Below are positions 52,619-61,921 of a stretch of DNA of 64,000 nucleotides, piece after piece; position 1 is the stretch's first letter; every line of letters starts with the position of its first letter. The stretch comes from Streptomyces sp. NBC_00582 (GTDB lineage Bacteria; Actinomycetota; Actinomycetes; Streptomycetales; Streptomycetaceae): the NCBI RefSeq assembly GCF_036345155.1, contig NZ_CP107772.1, positions 62,001 through 126,000 on the forward strand, read 5' to 3'. The position numbers and the translations under genes were made by a program. The notes under the pieces were generated by a model. It was not told where the DNA came from and searched no databases. It saw nothing but the letters and a program-made list of their open reading frames with translations.

Positions 52619-52969
52619 TCAGACGCCGTAGGGGTTGTCGATGATGTAGACCCAGTCCCCCTCGCTCGTCCTCCTCATCACCTCGACCGCCTTTCCTTCC
52701 ACGATGCCGCCCTCGCTCGTGATCCGCCAGGACGGCTGGACCATCGCCAGGTCGCCGTTCTGATGGACCGACGTGGCCACCACCTCCATGGTGCTGGGCA
52801 AGGCGAGGTAGACCTTGAGCGCTTCCTTGATGCTTTCCCTGCCGTAGACCGGCTGCTGTCCCGGTCCCGGTACGAACATGGCGTCTTCGGCGAACAGGGA
52901 ACCCAGTCCGTCGAGGTCCTGGTCTTTGAGGTACTGGGCGAAGCGCTCGTGCACGGCTTCCGGTGTCAT
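52619..52969 (-). CDS. SnoaL-like/NTF2-fold protein
   Basis: 116 residues: HERFAQYLKDQDLDGLGSLF, then AEDAMFVPGPG, YGRESIKEALKVYLAL and WRITSEGGIVEGKAVEVMRR, the DUF4440/SnoaL pattern. There is a purine-rich GAAATGGAAAG site before the ATG. Such proteins bind small molecules or detoxify; no partner gene is adjacent. Confidence 0.8.
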   Translation of the reverse strand: MTPEAVHERFAQYLKDQDLDGLGSLFAEDAMFVPGPGQQPVYGRESIKEALKVYLALPSTMEVVATSVHQNGDLAMVQPSWRITSEGGIVEGKAVEVMRRTSEGDWVYIIDNPYGV

Positions 52970-53010
52970 GTTCTTTCCATTTCGTTTCTTCGTTGCGGAC
53001 GGGCGGGTCC

Positions 53011-53210
53011 GCTACAGGCCGATCTGCGTGAGCCATTGACCGGTGACGGGCGGCGTCAGCCCCAGAAGCTGCTGGGCGCTGTCATGCGCGCTGATGATCT
53101 CGTCCGGCACGATGGCGAGGCCCTCATGCAGTGCGGTGACCGCAGCCGCTCCTGCGTCTGCGGCGGCGTGGAAGGAGCGGGCCGGTGCGCCACCGGCACT
53201 GGGTGAGGTG
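53011..53210 (-). pseudogene. C-terminal fragment of an unrecognised protein
   Basis: The minus-strand frame reads ARSFHAAADAGAAAVTALHE, then GLAIVPDEIISAHDSAQQLL and GLTPPVTGQWLTQIGL before TAG. The sequence is protein-like and resembles the tail of a two-domain enzyme, but I cannot assign it. Its upstream part is replaced by the MBL-fold gene, whose stop is one base away. Confidence 0.4.
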
Positions 53211-54023
53211 TCAGCGGGTGTGCGGGTCCGGCAGGGTGACGGGCTCGCCGGGGGTGGGCCAGTGCAGCGGGACGCCGGCGGCGTCGAAGGTCTGCTGGAC
53301 GTGGCTGCGGTCTTCGGTGTAGTGCGCCCAGCCCTCGGCGTGCACAGCCACCACGAGGGGATCGCCGAGCAGGCGGCGGGCCTCGACGGCCTGGACCGCG
53401 GTCAGCGACAGTCGTATGTCACCGAGCTCCTCGAAGCCGGCCGCGCCCAGGTGCAGCAGCGCCACGTCGATGCGGTACCGGTCGGCCAGGGCGCTCATCG
53501 CGTCCAGGTCGACGGTGTCACCGGAGACGTACACGCTCGGTGCCGAGCCGTCGTCGGTGTGCAGGAGGAAGCCGGTGACCGGACCGGTGATGGCCTCGGT
53601 GCCCACCGGCCCGTGACGGGCGGGGACCGCGGTGATGTTCAGCGGCGTGCGGCCCGGCGTCGACAGGGTCCGGGTCTGCCAGGGCTCCAGGCCGACGGCT
53701 GCGCCCCCTAGATCGGCGGCGCCGGCGACGGTGGTGAACACCTCCGAGGCACCGGAGGCCACCGTACGCCCGGTGGCGTCGAGGTTGTCCTGATGCCCGG
53801 TGTGGCTGACCAGGGCGGCGTCGAGAGCGGGCAGTTGTGCGGGCTTCAGCGCCGGGTCGGCGGTCTTGCGTACCAGGACCGGGCCGTCCTGGTATTCGGT
53901 GCCGGCGGCGTCGAAGGTCGGGTCGGTCAGCAGCGTCCAGCCGGCCAGGTGGATCAGCGCGGTAGGGCCGCCGAGCACCGTCACGGTGTTCGCGGCGCGG
54001 GTCACGGCATCGTCGATTACCAC
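53211..54023 (-). CDS. MBL-fold metallohydrolase (UlaG/L-ascorbate-lactonase-like)
   Basis: 270 residues starting at GTG five bases after AAGGAG. ALIHLAGWTLLTDPTF is the first strand pair, SHTGHQDNLD the metal site (a variant of SHDxHxDN), HGPVG and VYVSGDTVDL the next ligands and VVAVHAEGWAHY the last His. It diverges from the HxlR regulator with a dyad between them, which suggests a regulated detoxification enzyme. Confidence 0.85.
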   Translation of the reverse strand: MVIDDAVTRAANTVTVLGGPTALIHLAGWTLLTDPTFDAAGTEYQDGPVLVRKTADPALKPAQLPALDAALVSHTGHQDNLDATGRTVASGASEVFTTVAGAADLGGAAVGLEPWQTRTLSTPGRTPLNITAVPARHGPVGTEAITGPVTGFLLHTDDGSAPSVYVSGDTVDLDAMSALADRYRIDVALLHLGAAGFEELGDIRLSLTAVQAVEARRLLGDPLVVAVHAEGWAHYTEDRSHVQQTFDAAGVPLHWPTPGEPVTLPDPHTR

Positions 54024-54070
54024 AGGTACTCCTTGACGATCAGCGGTTGGCTCCCTCACTCTGACCGAGT

Positions 54071-54102
54071 TACTTTCTGCTGGGAAGTACATACCTTTAG
54101 GT
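54071..54102. promoter_or_regulatory. Candidate HxlR operators between divergent genes
   Basis: TACTT and AAGTA face each other across 9 bases at 54071-54089, the dyad type bound by YodB/HxlR-like regulators. A second small palindrome ACCT-TT-AGGT follows at 54093-54102. Both lie between the starts of the MBL-fold and HxlR genes. Confidence 0.5.
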
Positions 54103-54113
54103 GAGGTGAGCAC

Positions 54114-54488
54114 GTGCAGGAAAGCACGCGAGGCAACGTCCGTGATCCCGCCTGCCCCGGCAGGCAGCTGTTCGACCTGGTCACCGCCCGGTGGGCCGCC
54201 CTGGTCCTGGTGGATCTCGTGGCGGGCCCGCAACGCTGGTCCGAGCTGCGCCGGCGGGCCGGCGGTGTCAGCGACAAGATGCTCGCGCAGACCCTGCGCG
54301 ACCTCGAAGCCGGTGGACTGATCACCCGTACCGTGCACACCGGCCGCCCACCGACGGTGCAGTACGCCCTGACCGACCTCGCCCGCGGCGCCACCGCCGC
54401 ACTGCAACACCTGCAGGACTGGGCCGAAGAGCACACCGGCGACTACGCCCACCACCGACACACCCACACCACCGACCCGAAGCCCTGA
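54114..54488 (+). CDS. HxlR-family regulator
   Basis: 124 residues starting at GTG after AGGTGAG. The winged HTH is LFDLVTARWAALVLVDLVAG, then QRWSELRRRAGGVSDKMLAQ, TLRDLEAGGLITRTVHTG and PPTVQYALTDLAR, the full HxlR pattern. The N-terminal Cys of PACPGRQ sits where redox/quinone-sensing members have theirs. It probably controls the divergent MBL-fold gene. Confidence 0.88.
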   Translation: MQESTRGNVRDPACPGRQLFDLVTARWAALVLVDLVAGPQRWSELRRRAGGVSDKMLAQTLRDLEAGGLITRTVHTGRPPTVQYALTDLARGATAALQHLQDWAEEHTGDYAHHRHTHTTDPKP

Positions 54489-54661
54489 AAAGAGCAGGCT
54501 CGGTGTGCACACGTCACCGTGCTTCCGCCGTAGGAGCAGGCGCCCTGACCAGCACGAAACTGCGCACAACCTCAGGACTCGATCACGGCCCGCCGTCACT
54601 CACGGTAGACGCACGACGGCTTCTGCCGTTGCCGGTCGCCGCCGACGGCGGAATCGTCGGC

Positions 54662-56052
54662 GGGTGTGTCAATTTAACGGCTGATCTTGGTTGTTGAGTG
54701 ATCAGTTGTTGCTCGGGGTCAGGCGACCCTCGAAGGCGATCTGGAACGCATTCAGGGGTGCTTTCCAGCGCATGGTCCACCGCTTGCGGCCCTTGCCCGT
54801 GGGGTCCAGGCTCATCAGGGCCATGTAGATGCACTTGAGGGCGGCGGCCTCGTTGGGGAAGTGGCCGCGGGCACGGACGGACCTGCGGATGCGGGCGTTG
54901 ACGCTTTCGATCGCGTTCGTGCTGCAGATGACCTTGCGGATCTCGACGTCGAAGGAGAGGAAGGGCACGAACTCGGCCCAGGCGTCCGACCACAGCTTCA
55001 CGATCGCCGGATACTTCCGGCCCCACGCTTCCTGGAACTCCAGGAACCGCTCCGTCGCGGCGTCCTCGCTGGGTGCGGTGTAGACGGGTTTGAGGGCCCC
55101 TGCGACCTTGTCCCAGTCCTGGCGGGCGGCGTAACGGAACGAATTGCGCAGCAGGTGAACGACGCACGTCTGGACAATCGTGCGAGGCCAGACGGCCTCC
55201 ACCGCATCGGGAAGGCCCTTGAGCCCGTCGCAGACCAGCATGAGCACGTCGTCCAGGCCGCGGTTCTTCAGCTCGGTGAACACGTGCAGCCAGTACTTGG
55301 CGCCCTCGCCGCCGTCGCCGGCCCAGATGCCGAGGATGTCGCGGGTGCCGTCCACGGTCACCGCCATCACCACGTAGATGGGACGGTTCGCGACCTTCCC
55401 GTCCCTGATCTTGACGTTGATGGCATCGACGAACAAAACGGGGTAAACGCGGTCGAGAGGACGGCTCTGCCATTCCGCCATGCCGTCCATGACCTTGTCG
55501 GTGATGGTGGAGATGGTCTGCTTGGAGACCTCCGCCCCGTAGACCTCGGCCAGGTGAGCGGCGATCTCCCCATGGGTGAGGCCCTTCGCCGAGAGCGACA
55601 GGACCATCTCGTCCACTCCCGTCAGCCGCCGCTGCCGCTTCTTGACGATCTGCGGCTCGAACGTGCCCGAGGTGTCACGCGGGACTTTGACCTCGACCGG
55701 GCCGACGTCGGTCAGCACCGTCTTGGCCCGGCTCCCGTTGCGGGAGTTGCCGCTGCCCCGGCCGCCGGCATCGTGCTTCTCATAGCCGAGGTGATCGGTG
55801 ATCTCACCTTCCAGGGCCGATTCCAGGACCCGCTTGGTCAGCTGCTGCAGCAGCCCACCCTGCCCGGTCAACTGCAGTCCCTCCGACCGGGCCCGCTCCA
55901 CCAGCATCGCGACCAACTGCTCATCCGACACGGGCTCAGGCTGCCCCAACCGGGCACTCTCGACAGGCTCCACGGTCTCCAACTCCACGGCGGTGTCAGT
56001 CACTTGACGTCTCTCCCATGATCGTCGGATCCGCCGTTAGATTTACACTCCC
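54662..56052 (-). mobile_element. IS256-family insertion sequence, intact
   Basis: 1391 bases. Terminal inverted repeats are GGGTGTGTCAATTTAACGG (left) and, complemented, GGGAGTGTAAATCTAACGG (right), 16 of 19 identical. A perfect 8-bp direct repeat TCGTCGGC flanks the element (54654-54661 and 56053-56060), the size expected for this family. With the full-length transposase this indicates recent insertion and possible activity. Confidence 0.95.
54702..56003 (-). CDS. IS256-family transposase
   Basis: 433 residues. A helical N-terminus precedes the mutator-type DDE domain: VLFVDAINVKIRDGKV (first Asp), VCDGLKGLPDAV (second Asp) and STNAIESVNARIRR (Glu). A CVVHLLRNSFRY motif typical of the family lies between. 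No stop or shift interrupts it. It catalyses transposition of the element it sits in. Confidence 0.95.
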   Translation of the reverse strand: MTDTAVELETVEPVESARLGQPEPVSDEQLVAMLVERARSEGLQLTGQGGLLQQLTKRVLESALEGEITDHLGYEKHDAGGRGSGNSRNGSRAKTVLTDVGPVEVKVPRDTSGTFEPQIVKKRQRRLTGVDEMVLSLSAKGLTHGEIAAHLAEVYGAEVSKQTISTITDKVMDGMAEWQSRPLDRVYPVLFVDAINVKIRDGKVANRPIYVVMAVTVDGTRDILGIWAGDGGEGAKYWLHVFTELKNRGLDDVLMLVCDGLKGLPDAVEAVWPRTIVQTCVVHLLRNSFRYAARQDWDKVAGALKPVYTAPSEDAATERFLEFQEAWGRKYPAIVKLWSDAWAEFVPFLSFDVEIRKVICSTNAIESVNARIRRSVRARGHFPNEAAALKCIYMALMSLDPTGKGRKRWTMRWKAPLNAFQIAFEGRLTPSNN

Positions 56053-56117
56053 TCGTCGGCGGTCTTCGTGCGGGTCACCGGAGAACCCAGGGACAAGGGT
56101 GCAGGTCGAAGCGGAAT

Positions 56118-56700
56118 TCAGGGACTGTGTCCGCGTCGTTTGTAGTGGCTGATGCGCACCTGGTGCTGGCGTCGGCGACGCCAGTGTGACCAGTGCAGGA
56201 TGTGGTCGACCGGGGTGGGGCGGCGGTTGGTGAGGCGGTGGATCAGGCGTCGGATTTCGGCGAGGCTGAGGTGGATGAGCTGGGAGGATCCGTTTCTGCT
56301 TTTCCGTGTCCAGCTGCCGTGCCCGCAGGACCGTCAGACAGGCGTGGGCGGCGATGGCCAGGGTCATGTGGCGGTGCCAGCCGGGGTAGCGGCGGACCTG
56401 GTAGTTGTCGAGGCCGCATTCTGCTTGGCGGTCTGGAAGCATTCCTCCACGGCCCATCGGCTGCCGGCAATGCGGATCAGCTCGTCCAGCGTCGTGCCGG
56501 CGGGGCAGTAGGAGATCTGATCGGGCCTGCTGACACTGCGGCGGGCGAGGACCCAGTGCCGGCGGTCCTCGCGGTGCCAGGGCCTCACTTCGACGCGTGC
56601 CCAGTCGAAGATCCGCTGGCCGTGGGCCCCCGGGGCAGGCATCGTCTGGGCTCCTCTCATGAGACCCATCTGACCTGCTGTCACCTTTCCCCGCATCTCG
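56118..56700 (-). pseudogene. IS701-family transposase, C-terminal remnant
   Basis: GAHGQRIFDWARVEVRPWH, then RHWVLARRSVSRPDQISYCP and GSRWAVEECFQTAKQ are read in one frame. After a one-base loss near 56432 the frame continues with CGLDNYQVRRYPGWHRHMTL to the end SHYKRRGHSP. The N-terminal half with the first Asp residues is missing. Confidence 0.8.
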
Positions 56701-56865
56701 GGGGAACCTCACGGTTTCCCACGAAATCCGGTGGAGTCTCAGCGGCCGGAAGTGGTTGGGTCCTGCTCGATGCTTCGCTGACGCGGCCCGGCACAGTGCG
56801 AGGCGCAAGGCCCGAATCGCAGGCGCGGTCCAGCCCGCGTGTCGTCGAGTGATGGAGGTATCGCG

Positions 56866-57654
56866 GTGGCTGGTTATGGGGCGCTTTCCGACGTATACGA
56901 GTGGCTGATCGGGGACGACAGGTTGACCCCCGCCCAGGCAGCCGCGGTTTACTACAGCGATGTCGTGGGCTCTCTGCCGCCCAACGCGCGCGTCCTCGAC
57001 TGCGCGTGTGGAACCGGCCAGCTCGCCGTCGGTCTCGCGAGTCTTGGCCTTGACGTGGTCGCCGCAGACGCCAGCAATGGGATGGTTCGCCGGACCGAGA
57101 AAGCCGCCGACGAGCAGGGTGTCTCGCTTCGAGCCCTCCGCGCGAGCTGGGACGAACTGCCCGACCACCTGGAGGACTCCACGTTCGACCTGGTGTTCTG
57201 CGTCGGCAACTCGCTCGGGCACGCTGAGGGCGCAGCCGGGCGCCTGACCGCCCTGGAAGCGATGTCGCGGCTGCTGAATCCGGGCGGACGCCTCGTGCTC
57301 ACGTCACGCAACTGGGAGCTCGTGCGCTCCGCCGGCTCACGGGTAGACGTCCGCGATCGACTCATCCGCCGCAACGACCGCGATGCGGTCGTCAGCTACT
57401 ACTGGCAGATCGAGCAGCGCTGGGAGCAGGAACACTTCCTCGAGATCGTGGTCGCCCAGATCGAGCCGGATGGGGCAGTGCGAGCCTGCTCGGAGCGGTT
57501 GTCCATCTGGCCCTACCGGTACGAGGACCTCGTAACGCAGTTGCGGAGTGTCGGGCTCACGGTGCAGTCCACCACCTTCGACCCCGAGAGCGATGGATAC
57601 CTGGTGGTCGCCGGCCGCGACCAGGCGCGAGGCACGTCTGAGCCGGCCCGCTGA
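56866..57654 (+). CDS. Class I SAM-dependent methyltransferase
   Basis: 262 residues. The GTG at 56866 lies 7 bases after GGAGG and is preferred to the GTG at 56839. Motif I is VLDCACGTGQLAVGLASLGL near residues 43-62, with VVAADASNGMV and FDLVFCVGNSLGHA following, and LNPGGRLVLTSR is motif III. It resembles glycine/sarcosine-type methyltransferases. It has no operon partner; the 215 bases after it (57655-57870) hold nothing I recognise. Confidence 0.87.
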   Translation: MAGYGALSDVYEWLIGDDRLTPAQAAAVYYSDVVGSLPPNARVLDCACGTGQLAVGLASLGLDVVAADASNGMVRRTEKAADEQGVSLRALRASWDELPDHLEDSTFDLVFCVGNSLGHAEGAAGRLTALEAMSRLLNPGGRLVLTSRNWELVRSAGSRVDVRDRLIRRNDRDAVVSYYWQIEQRWEQEHFLEIVVAQIEPDGAVRACSERLSIWPYRYEDLVTQLRSVGLTVQSTTFDPESDGYLVVAGRDQARGTSEPAR

Positions 57655-57870
57655 TCCGCCTTTCGTCGTTGCCGACCTGCCAGCTCGCGACCGTCTGCAG
57701 CGGGTTCTTCGCGAAGTGTTCAGCGCTGAAGCGGTTGCTACGGGTGCGGTCGTCGCCGCGCTGGCTCCCAACCTGTGGCATCAACGGTTTGATCTGGGGT
57801 CTGGCGCAAGTTCCGTGAGCGTTGGATGTATCGGCTGCACGCTCGTGGGAGTCGGAGCGCGGGCCGCGGA

Positions 57871-58905
57871 TCATTGGGGGATGTTGTTGCCCCACAGGGA
57901 GCTGTCATCCACGTTCGCCTTGGTCACCAGTGGCGCGGGCAGCTGATCCTCCAGCCCGTTGGGCAGCTGGACGATGGTGGAACCGTGCTTCGTGGGCCCG
58001 GCCTTGAACGTCCTGCCCGACGCCGCCGCTTTGGCGTAGTAGAGAGCGTACTTGGCGTAGAGATCAGCGGGTTGTGAGACGGTGGCGTCGATGTCACCCC
58101 TGCGGATCGCGGCAAACTCCTGCGGGATGCCGTCGTTCGAGACAATCACGACGTGCCCCGCGGTGCCCGCAGGCTTGAGCAGGCCCTTCTGCTCGAGCAG
58201 GGACAGGGTTGGCTGCAGAAAGACACCGCCCGCCTGCATGTAGATGCCCTTGATGTCCGGGTGCTGAGCCAGCAGGGTCTGCAGTTTGTTGAAGGCGACC
58301 GAGCCGTCCCAGTCGGTGGGCAGGGGGTAGACGGTGATGTCGGGGAAGTTCCTCTTCATGCAGGCGGCGAACGCCTCCGAGCGGTCACGCCCGTTGATGG
58401 AATCCAGCGCACCCTGGAGTTCGGCAACCTTGCCCTTGCCGCCGAGTTGCTTGCCGAGGAACTCGCAGGCCTTGGTGCCGTAGGCCCTGTTGTCAGCCCG
58501 CACCACCATGTAGACCTTGCCCCTGTCGGGCCGAGTGTCCACACTCACCACCGGGATGTGCTTGCTCGCCAGTTGGTCGAGAGTGGAGGCGATGGCACCG
58601 GTGTCCTGCGGTGCCATGATGATGGCATCGGCGCCAATGGACTCGAAGGCCTGGGCATTCGCCGCCAACTTGGTGACGTCGTTTCGGGAGTTGCTGGTCG
58701 GCAAGGTGTCGATGTCCAGGGCGGAGGCCTCTCGCCTCATGTACCGGGAATAGGAGTTCCAGAAGTCGGAGTCGGCACGCGGCAGGTCGATGCCGATCGT
58801 GGGCTTGTCGGCGGTGTCGCTGCCGCGGTTGCACGCCGTGGCGGCTCCTGCAAGCAGTACGGCTCCGGCAACGACGGCAACGACACGCAGATGGTGGGAC
58901 TTCAT
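57871..58905 (-). CDS. Sugar-binding lipoprotein of an ABC importer (type I periplasmic-binding fold)
   Basis: 344 residues. The signal ends in a lipobox (LLAGAATAC, Cys near residue 25). The mature part has the LacI/ribose-binding pattern: PTIGIDLPRADSDFWNSYSR, ADAIIMAPQDTGAIASTLD, IPVVSVDTRPD and VIVSNDGIPQEFAAIRRGDI with DATVSQ, all sugar-contact regions. It is anchored to the outer face of the membrane. No permease or ATPase gene is nearby, so it is an orphan or the rest of the system lies elsewhere. Confidence 0.87.
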   Translation of the reverse strand: MKSHHLRVVAVVAGAVLLAGAATACNRGSDTADKPTIGIDLPRADSDFWNSYSRYMRREASALDIDTLPTSNSRNDVTKLAANAQAFESIGADAIIMAPQDTGAIASTLDQLASKHIPVVSVDTRPDRGKVYMVVRADNRAYGTKACEFLGKQLGGKGKVAELQGALDSINGRDRSEAFAACMKRNFPDITVYPLPTDWDGSVAFNKLQTLLAQHPDIKGIYMQAGGVFLQPTLSLLEQKGLLKPAGTAGHVVIVSNDGIPQEFAAIRRGDIDATVSQPADLYAKYALYYAKAAASGRTFKAGPTKHGSTIVQLPNGLEDQLPAPLVTKANVDDSSLWGNNIPQ

Positions 58906-58919
58906 GCAAGCGCTCTTCT
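58904..58919. promoter_or_regulatory. LacI-type operator candidate over the start codon
   Basis: AAGCGCTT, a perfect 8-bp palindrome centred on CG (58908-58915), lies between the presumed ribosome site and the ATG of the binding-protein gene. The CG-centred dyad is the LacI/GalR hallmark. No regulator gene of that family is in the window. Confidence 0.35.
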
Positions 58920-59300
58920 CAAGGAGGGGGCCTGTCATCGGATGTCTCGATACGTGGCGAGGACGTTAGGGCCAAGTAACCAAGACCGGCAAGATCCCTC
59001 CGATGATTTCTCGGATTCGTGACCTGACGCCCCCTCAGGCACACCACGACATACCCAACACACCTTCAGCAAAGCGGTCGATTAGGGACTTATCGCGGCC
59101 CTCCCTTCGTCGTGAATCATCGGATGTCTCCTTTTCCGTGAGCTCAGAATCAGTCGCAAGGTCATCCCTCTCCGGGGAACGTCCTCCGCTGGCCAGATGA
59201 CCGTCGCGTGACGCGCCTGACCGCCTTCGTCAGCATTCCGCTCACATGGCGTCGACGTCGGTCCTCCACCGCCGAAGCCTGGACTTTCGGGCGCGTCGAC
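58920..59300. other. Upstream region of the binding-protein gene, no gene seen
   Basis: This is AT-richer than the rest of the window near 58980-59110 (TGATTTCTCGGATTCGTGA), as expected for promoter DNA. I found no coherent reading frame. Confidence 0.4.
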
Positions 59301-59416
59301 ACGCTTGTCGTTCACGCGCGGCGCCTTGACCGGGATGGGCCCGGCGGCCGTGGAGGCGTCCTCGATGTCGAGCTGTTGGCGAGGTAGTCGGCGACCTCCG
59401 CCGGGACATCAGTCGG

Positions 59417-59545
59417 GTGCCGGCGAGCGCAAGCGGTTCTCGTCGCAGATCCTGGCCCCCTGGTGCCGGAAGTCGCCGAGGATCAGCGAGCCCCTTCCCC
59501 CGCTCTACCTGCACGGGCTGTCCTCCGGTGACGCCGTCGCTTCGC
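59417..59545 (+). pseudogene. IS256-family transposase fragment
   Basis: GERKRFSSQILAPWCRKSPR, then ISEPLPPLYLHGLSSGD corresponds to a conserved N-terminal stretch of another IS256 subgroup (normally LPLLYLHGLSSGDF). It is unlike the intact IS256 at 54.7 kb, so it is not a copy of it. No other part is left. Confidence 0.6.
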
Positions 59546-60071
59546 ACCATCCGACCGGCGCCAGGAAAGCGTCGGGGCGCACGGCCCCACCGTGAGGCAC
59601 TGTGACAGCCGCCGTATATGCGGGCTCACGATCCGGCGTCCGCCGCGCGCTGGCCGTGCCTGGCCCGTTTGCGGCAGGCGGGAGGCAGCAGAGCAGTGGG
59701 TTGCCGAGGCAGGACGTTCAATCCCGACCGTCCAGGACGGCCCGCACTCAGGACAGTTGGACGTCCCACCGCCCTGGGTCGCCTGGGTCCTCGTCCGCGT
59801 CCGCCGCATCCGCCGCCGGTGCCGCGGCCGGCAAGCGGACGGACAGAAGACCGCCGTGGCCTTCGCCGGAGGCATCAGCGGGCCATCGCACCCGCGATCC
59901 AAGCGCGGCCCCGAGTCGTCGTCGGTGGTCACGACCAGCCGTAGCCGGGGCACTCCGTCCCTGCGCATGCCTGCACCCCGTACGACGGGTGCGGATGGCT
60001 GCCGACCACCCGATGGCCTCAGCGCAGCGGGTCTCCGCGTGCACCGCTGGAAGGCCCGACGAGTGTCGTGG
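59546..60071. other. Gap without a recognised gene
   Basis: Several long frames are open on both strands because of the high GC content, but none has a domain, a start in good context or a steady codon pattern. It is probably IS debris. Confidence 0.35.
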
Positions 60072-60506
60072 TCAGCGGGTGCCCGCTTCGGCGCGTGTGT
60101 AGAACGCGGCGAGTTCGTGGGGGTTCTTGGTGTAGACGTCGATCTTGCGGACCATGCCGTCCTCGACCTGGTGGATCTCGACCATGGTCAGCGGGAACTT
60201 CTCGCCGGTGGTGTGGGCTGTGAGCGTTCCGGTGAGCGTTCCGATGACGCCCGCCGGGCCCTCGAACACCTCGGCGTCGGTAATGGCGACGTTGGCGTGG
60301 GCCATCATCGTGCCGAGGATCGACTGCACGAACACCTCGCGGCCCTGGTGCACGCCGCCGTAGGGGAGCTGGTCCGGCTCATCGACGATCACCTCGGGGG
60401 CGAGCTTGGCCAGGACACCCGGCACGTCGCCTTTGGTCAACGCGTCATACAGCCCTCGCACGACATCCGCGGGGCTCTCCGTCACCGTCTCGATCTGGTT
60501 GCTCAT
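60072..60506 (-). CDS. NTF2-like protein (SnoaL/ketosteroid-isomerase-like)
   Basis: 144 residues: ADVVRGLYDALTKGDVPGVL, then LAPEVIVDEPDQLPYGGVHQ and GREVFVQSILGTM, a clear SnoaL-like pattern with an Asp in the position of the catalytic acid. GAGGA lies about 9 bases before the ATG. It diverges from the XRE regulator at 60691, a frequent arrangement in actinobacteria, so that regulator probably controls it. Confidence 0.82.
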   Translation of the reverse strand: MSNQIETVTESPADVVRGLYDALTKGDVPGVLAKLAPEVIVDEPDQLPYGGVHQGREVFVQSILGTMMAHANVAITDAEVFEGPAGVIGTLTGTLTAHTTGEKFPLTMVEIHQVEDGMVRKIDVYTKNPHELAAFYTRAEAGTR

Positions 60507-60690
60507 CTGGTGGGTCCTCATCAGTGTTCAGGTGCTGCCGACCGGGGCGCGTGCGTCCTCGCGCCGGTCGGGCCCCGGGGGATCGGGGCACGGACCATGC
60601 AACGCGAGACGGGCGTGACGGGGGAGTTCTTGCTGTGAGGGGTACTGGCAGGGCCCCTCATCTGTCGCGCAGCCTGCCTACCCTGGTCTC

Positions 60691-61557
60691 ATGGACAACC
60701 GGGACGCAGTCAGCGCATTCCTCCGCTCCCGACGCGACAAGATCACCCCGGAGCAGGCCGGTCTGCCGACGTACGGTCGGCGCCGGGTGTCCGGGCTGCG
60801 CAGGGGGGAGGTCGCCGCACTCGCCGGCGTGAGCGTCGAGTACTACACGCGCCTGGAGCGCGGCAGCCTCCAGGGGGTCTCCGACAGTGTGCTCGACGCC
60901 CTCGCCCGCGCCTTGCGGCTGGACGCCACCGAGCGCATGTACCTGTACGACCTCGCCCGCGCTGCCGGACCGGCGCCGCGAACGCGGGTACCGCGGCCAG
61001 AAAGCCGATCGACGGTGCGGCCGAGTGTGGCGCGGATCGTCGATGGCATGCCGGAGCTGCCGGCGTACGTGATGAACAACCGCCTCGATGCGCTGGCCGC
61101 CAACTCGTTGGGCCGGGCCCTGTACTCGGAGATGTATGCCGACCCGACATGCGGGGCGAACGTCGCCCGGTTCGCGTTCTTCAACTCCGCGGCCAGGCGG
61201 TTCTACACCGACTGGGAGCGCATGGCTCGCTTCGCCGTGGGCGCGCTGCGCATCGAGGCGGGGAAAAACCCCTACGACCGGGAGCTGTCGAACCTGATCG
61301 GTGAACTGTCCACCCGCAGCGACGCCTTCCGCGTGATGTGGGGCTCGCACGACGTGCATGTCTTCCGGGAGAGCACCAAACGCCTCAATCATCCTCTCGT
61401 CGGCGAACTGGAACTCGATCAGGAGACCATGAGCCTGCCGGACGAAAGCGGCCTGAGTGTTGTCGTCTACAGCGCGCCCCCCGAAACCGCCGCGGAGGAC
61501 GGCCTGAAGCTACTCGCCAGTTGGTCCGCCACGGCCGGGCAGGTGCAGGACGCGTAA
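60691..61557 (+). CDS. XRE-family regulator with MmyB-like C-terminal domain
   Basis: 288 residues. The HTH (SAFLRSRRDKITPEQAGLP, then VSGLRRGEVAALAGVSVEYYTRLERG) is followed by the MmyB-like ligand-binding domain (PAYVMNNRLDALAANSLGRA; NPYDRELSNLIGELSTRSDAF; HPLVGELELDQETMSLPD). This is a complete member of a very common Streptomyces family that represses a divergent gene. The ligand is unknown. Confidence 0.9.
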   Translation: MDNRDAVSAFLRSRRDKITPEQAGLPTYGRRRVSGLRRGEVAALAGVSVEYYTRLERGSLQGVSDSVLDALARALRLDATERMYLYDLARAAGPAPRTRVPRPESRSTVRPSVARIVDGMPELPAYVMNNRLDALAANSLGRALYSEMYADPTCGANVARFAFFNSAARRFYTDWERMARFAVGALRIEAGKNPYDRELSNLIGELSTRSDAFRVMWGSHDVHVFRESTKRLNHPLVGELELDQETMSLPDESGLSVVVYSAPPETAAEDGLKLLASWSATAGQVQDA

Positions 61558-61921
61558 TCGCCATCCGCGGGCAACCCGCCGCCCCGGCAGGCCTGACGAG
61601 GCCGTGCTGGCCCCTTTTCCGACGCTCAGAGAGACTGTCACCCGGCGCGAGCAGGCCAGTGAGTGCGGCGATCGCCTCCGGTCACGGCTTGACATGGCGG
61701 CACCCGTTCCAAGTCGCACTGACCTGCACCGAAGGCACGCTCAGCTTGTCTTCAGGACCTGACACAGCATCTCGGCCACACCGGAGATGTGCGCCGTCTC
61801 CTCAGCCGCCCCGGCCACCACACCCGCCGACGTCATCGCCGCCACGATCACCCGGCAGCGCCGGCCGCCCTGACGGCACCCGGCCCTCTGCGGCCGAGGC
61901 ACAACCCGACGAACTCTCGGG
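61558..61921. other. Gap without a recognised gene
   Basis: This lies between the convergent XRE and DUF5707-like genes. I see no hairpin with a T-run and no protein-like frame. Confidence 0.4.

Noticed and set aside
59546..60071. Several open frames of 100-300 codons.
   Set aside because: No domains, no start context and no steady codon bias. They overlap each other on both strands.
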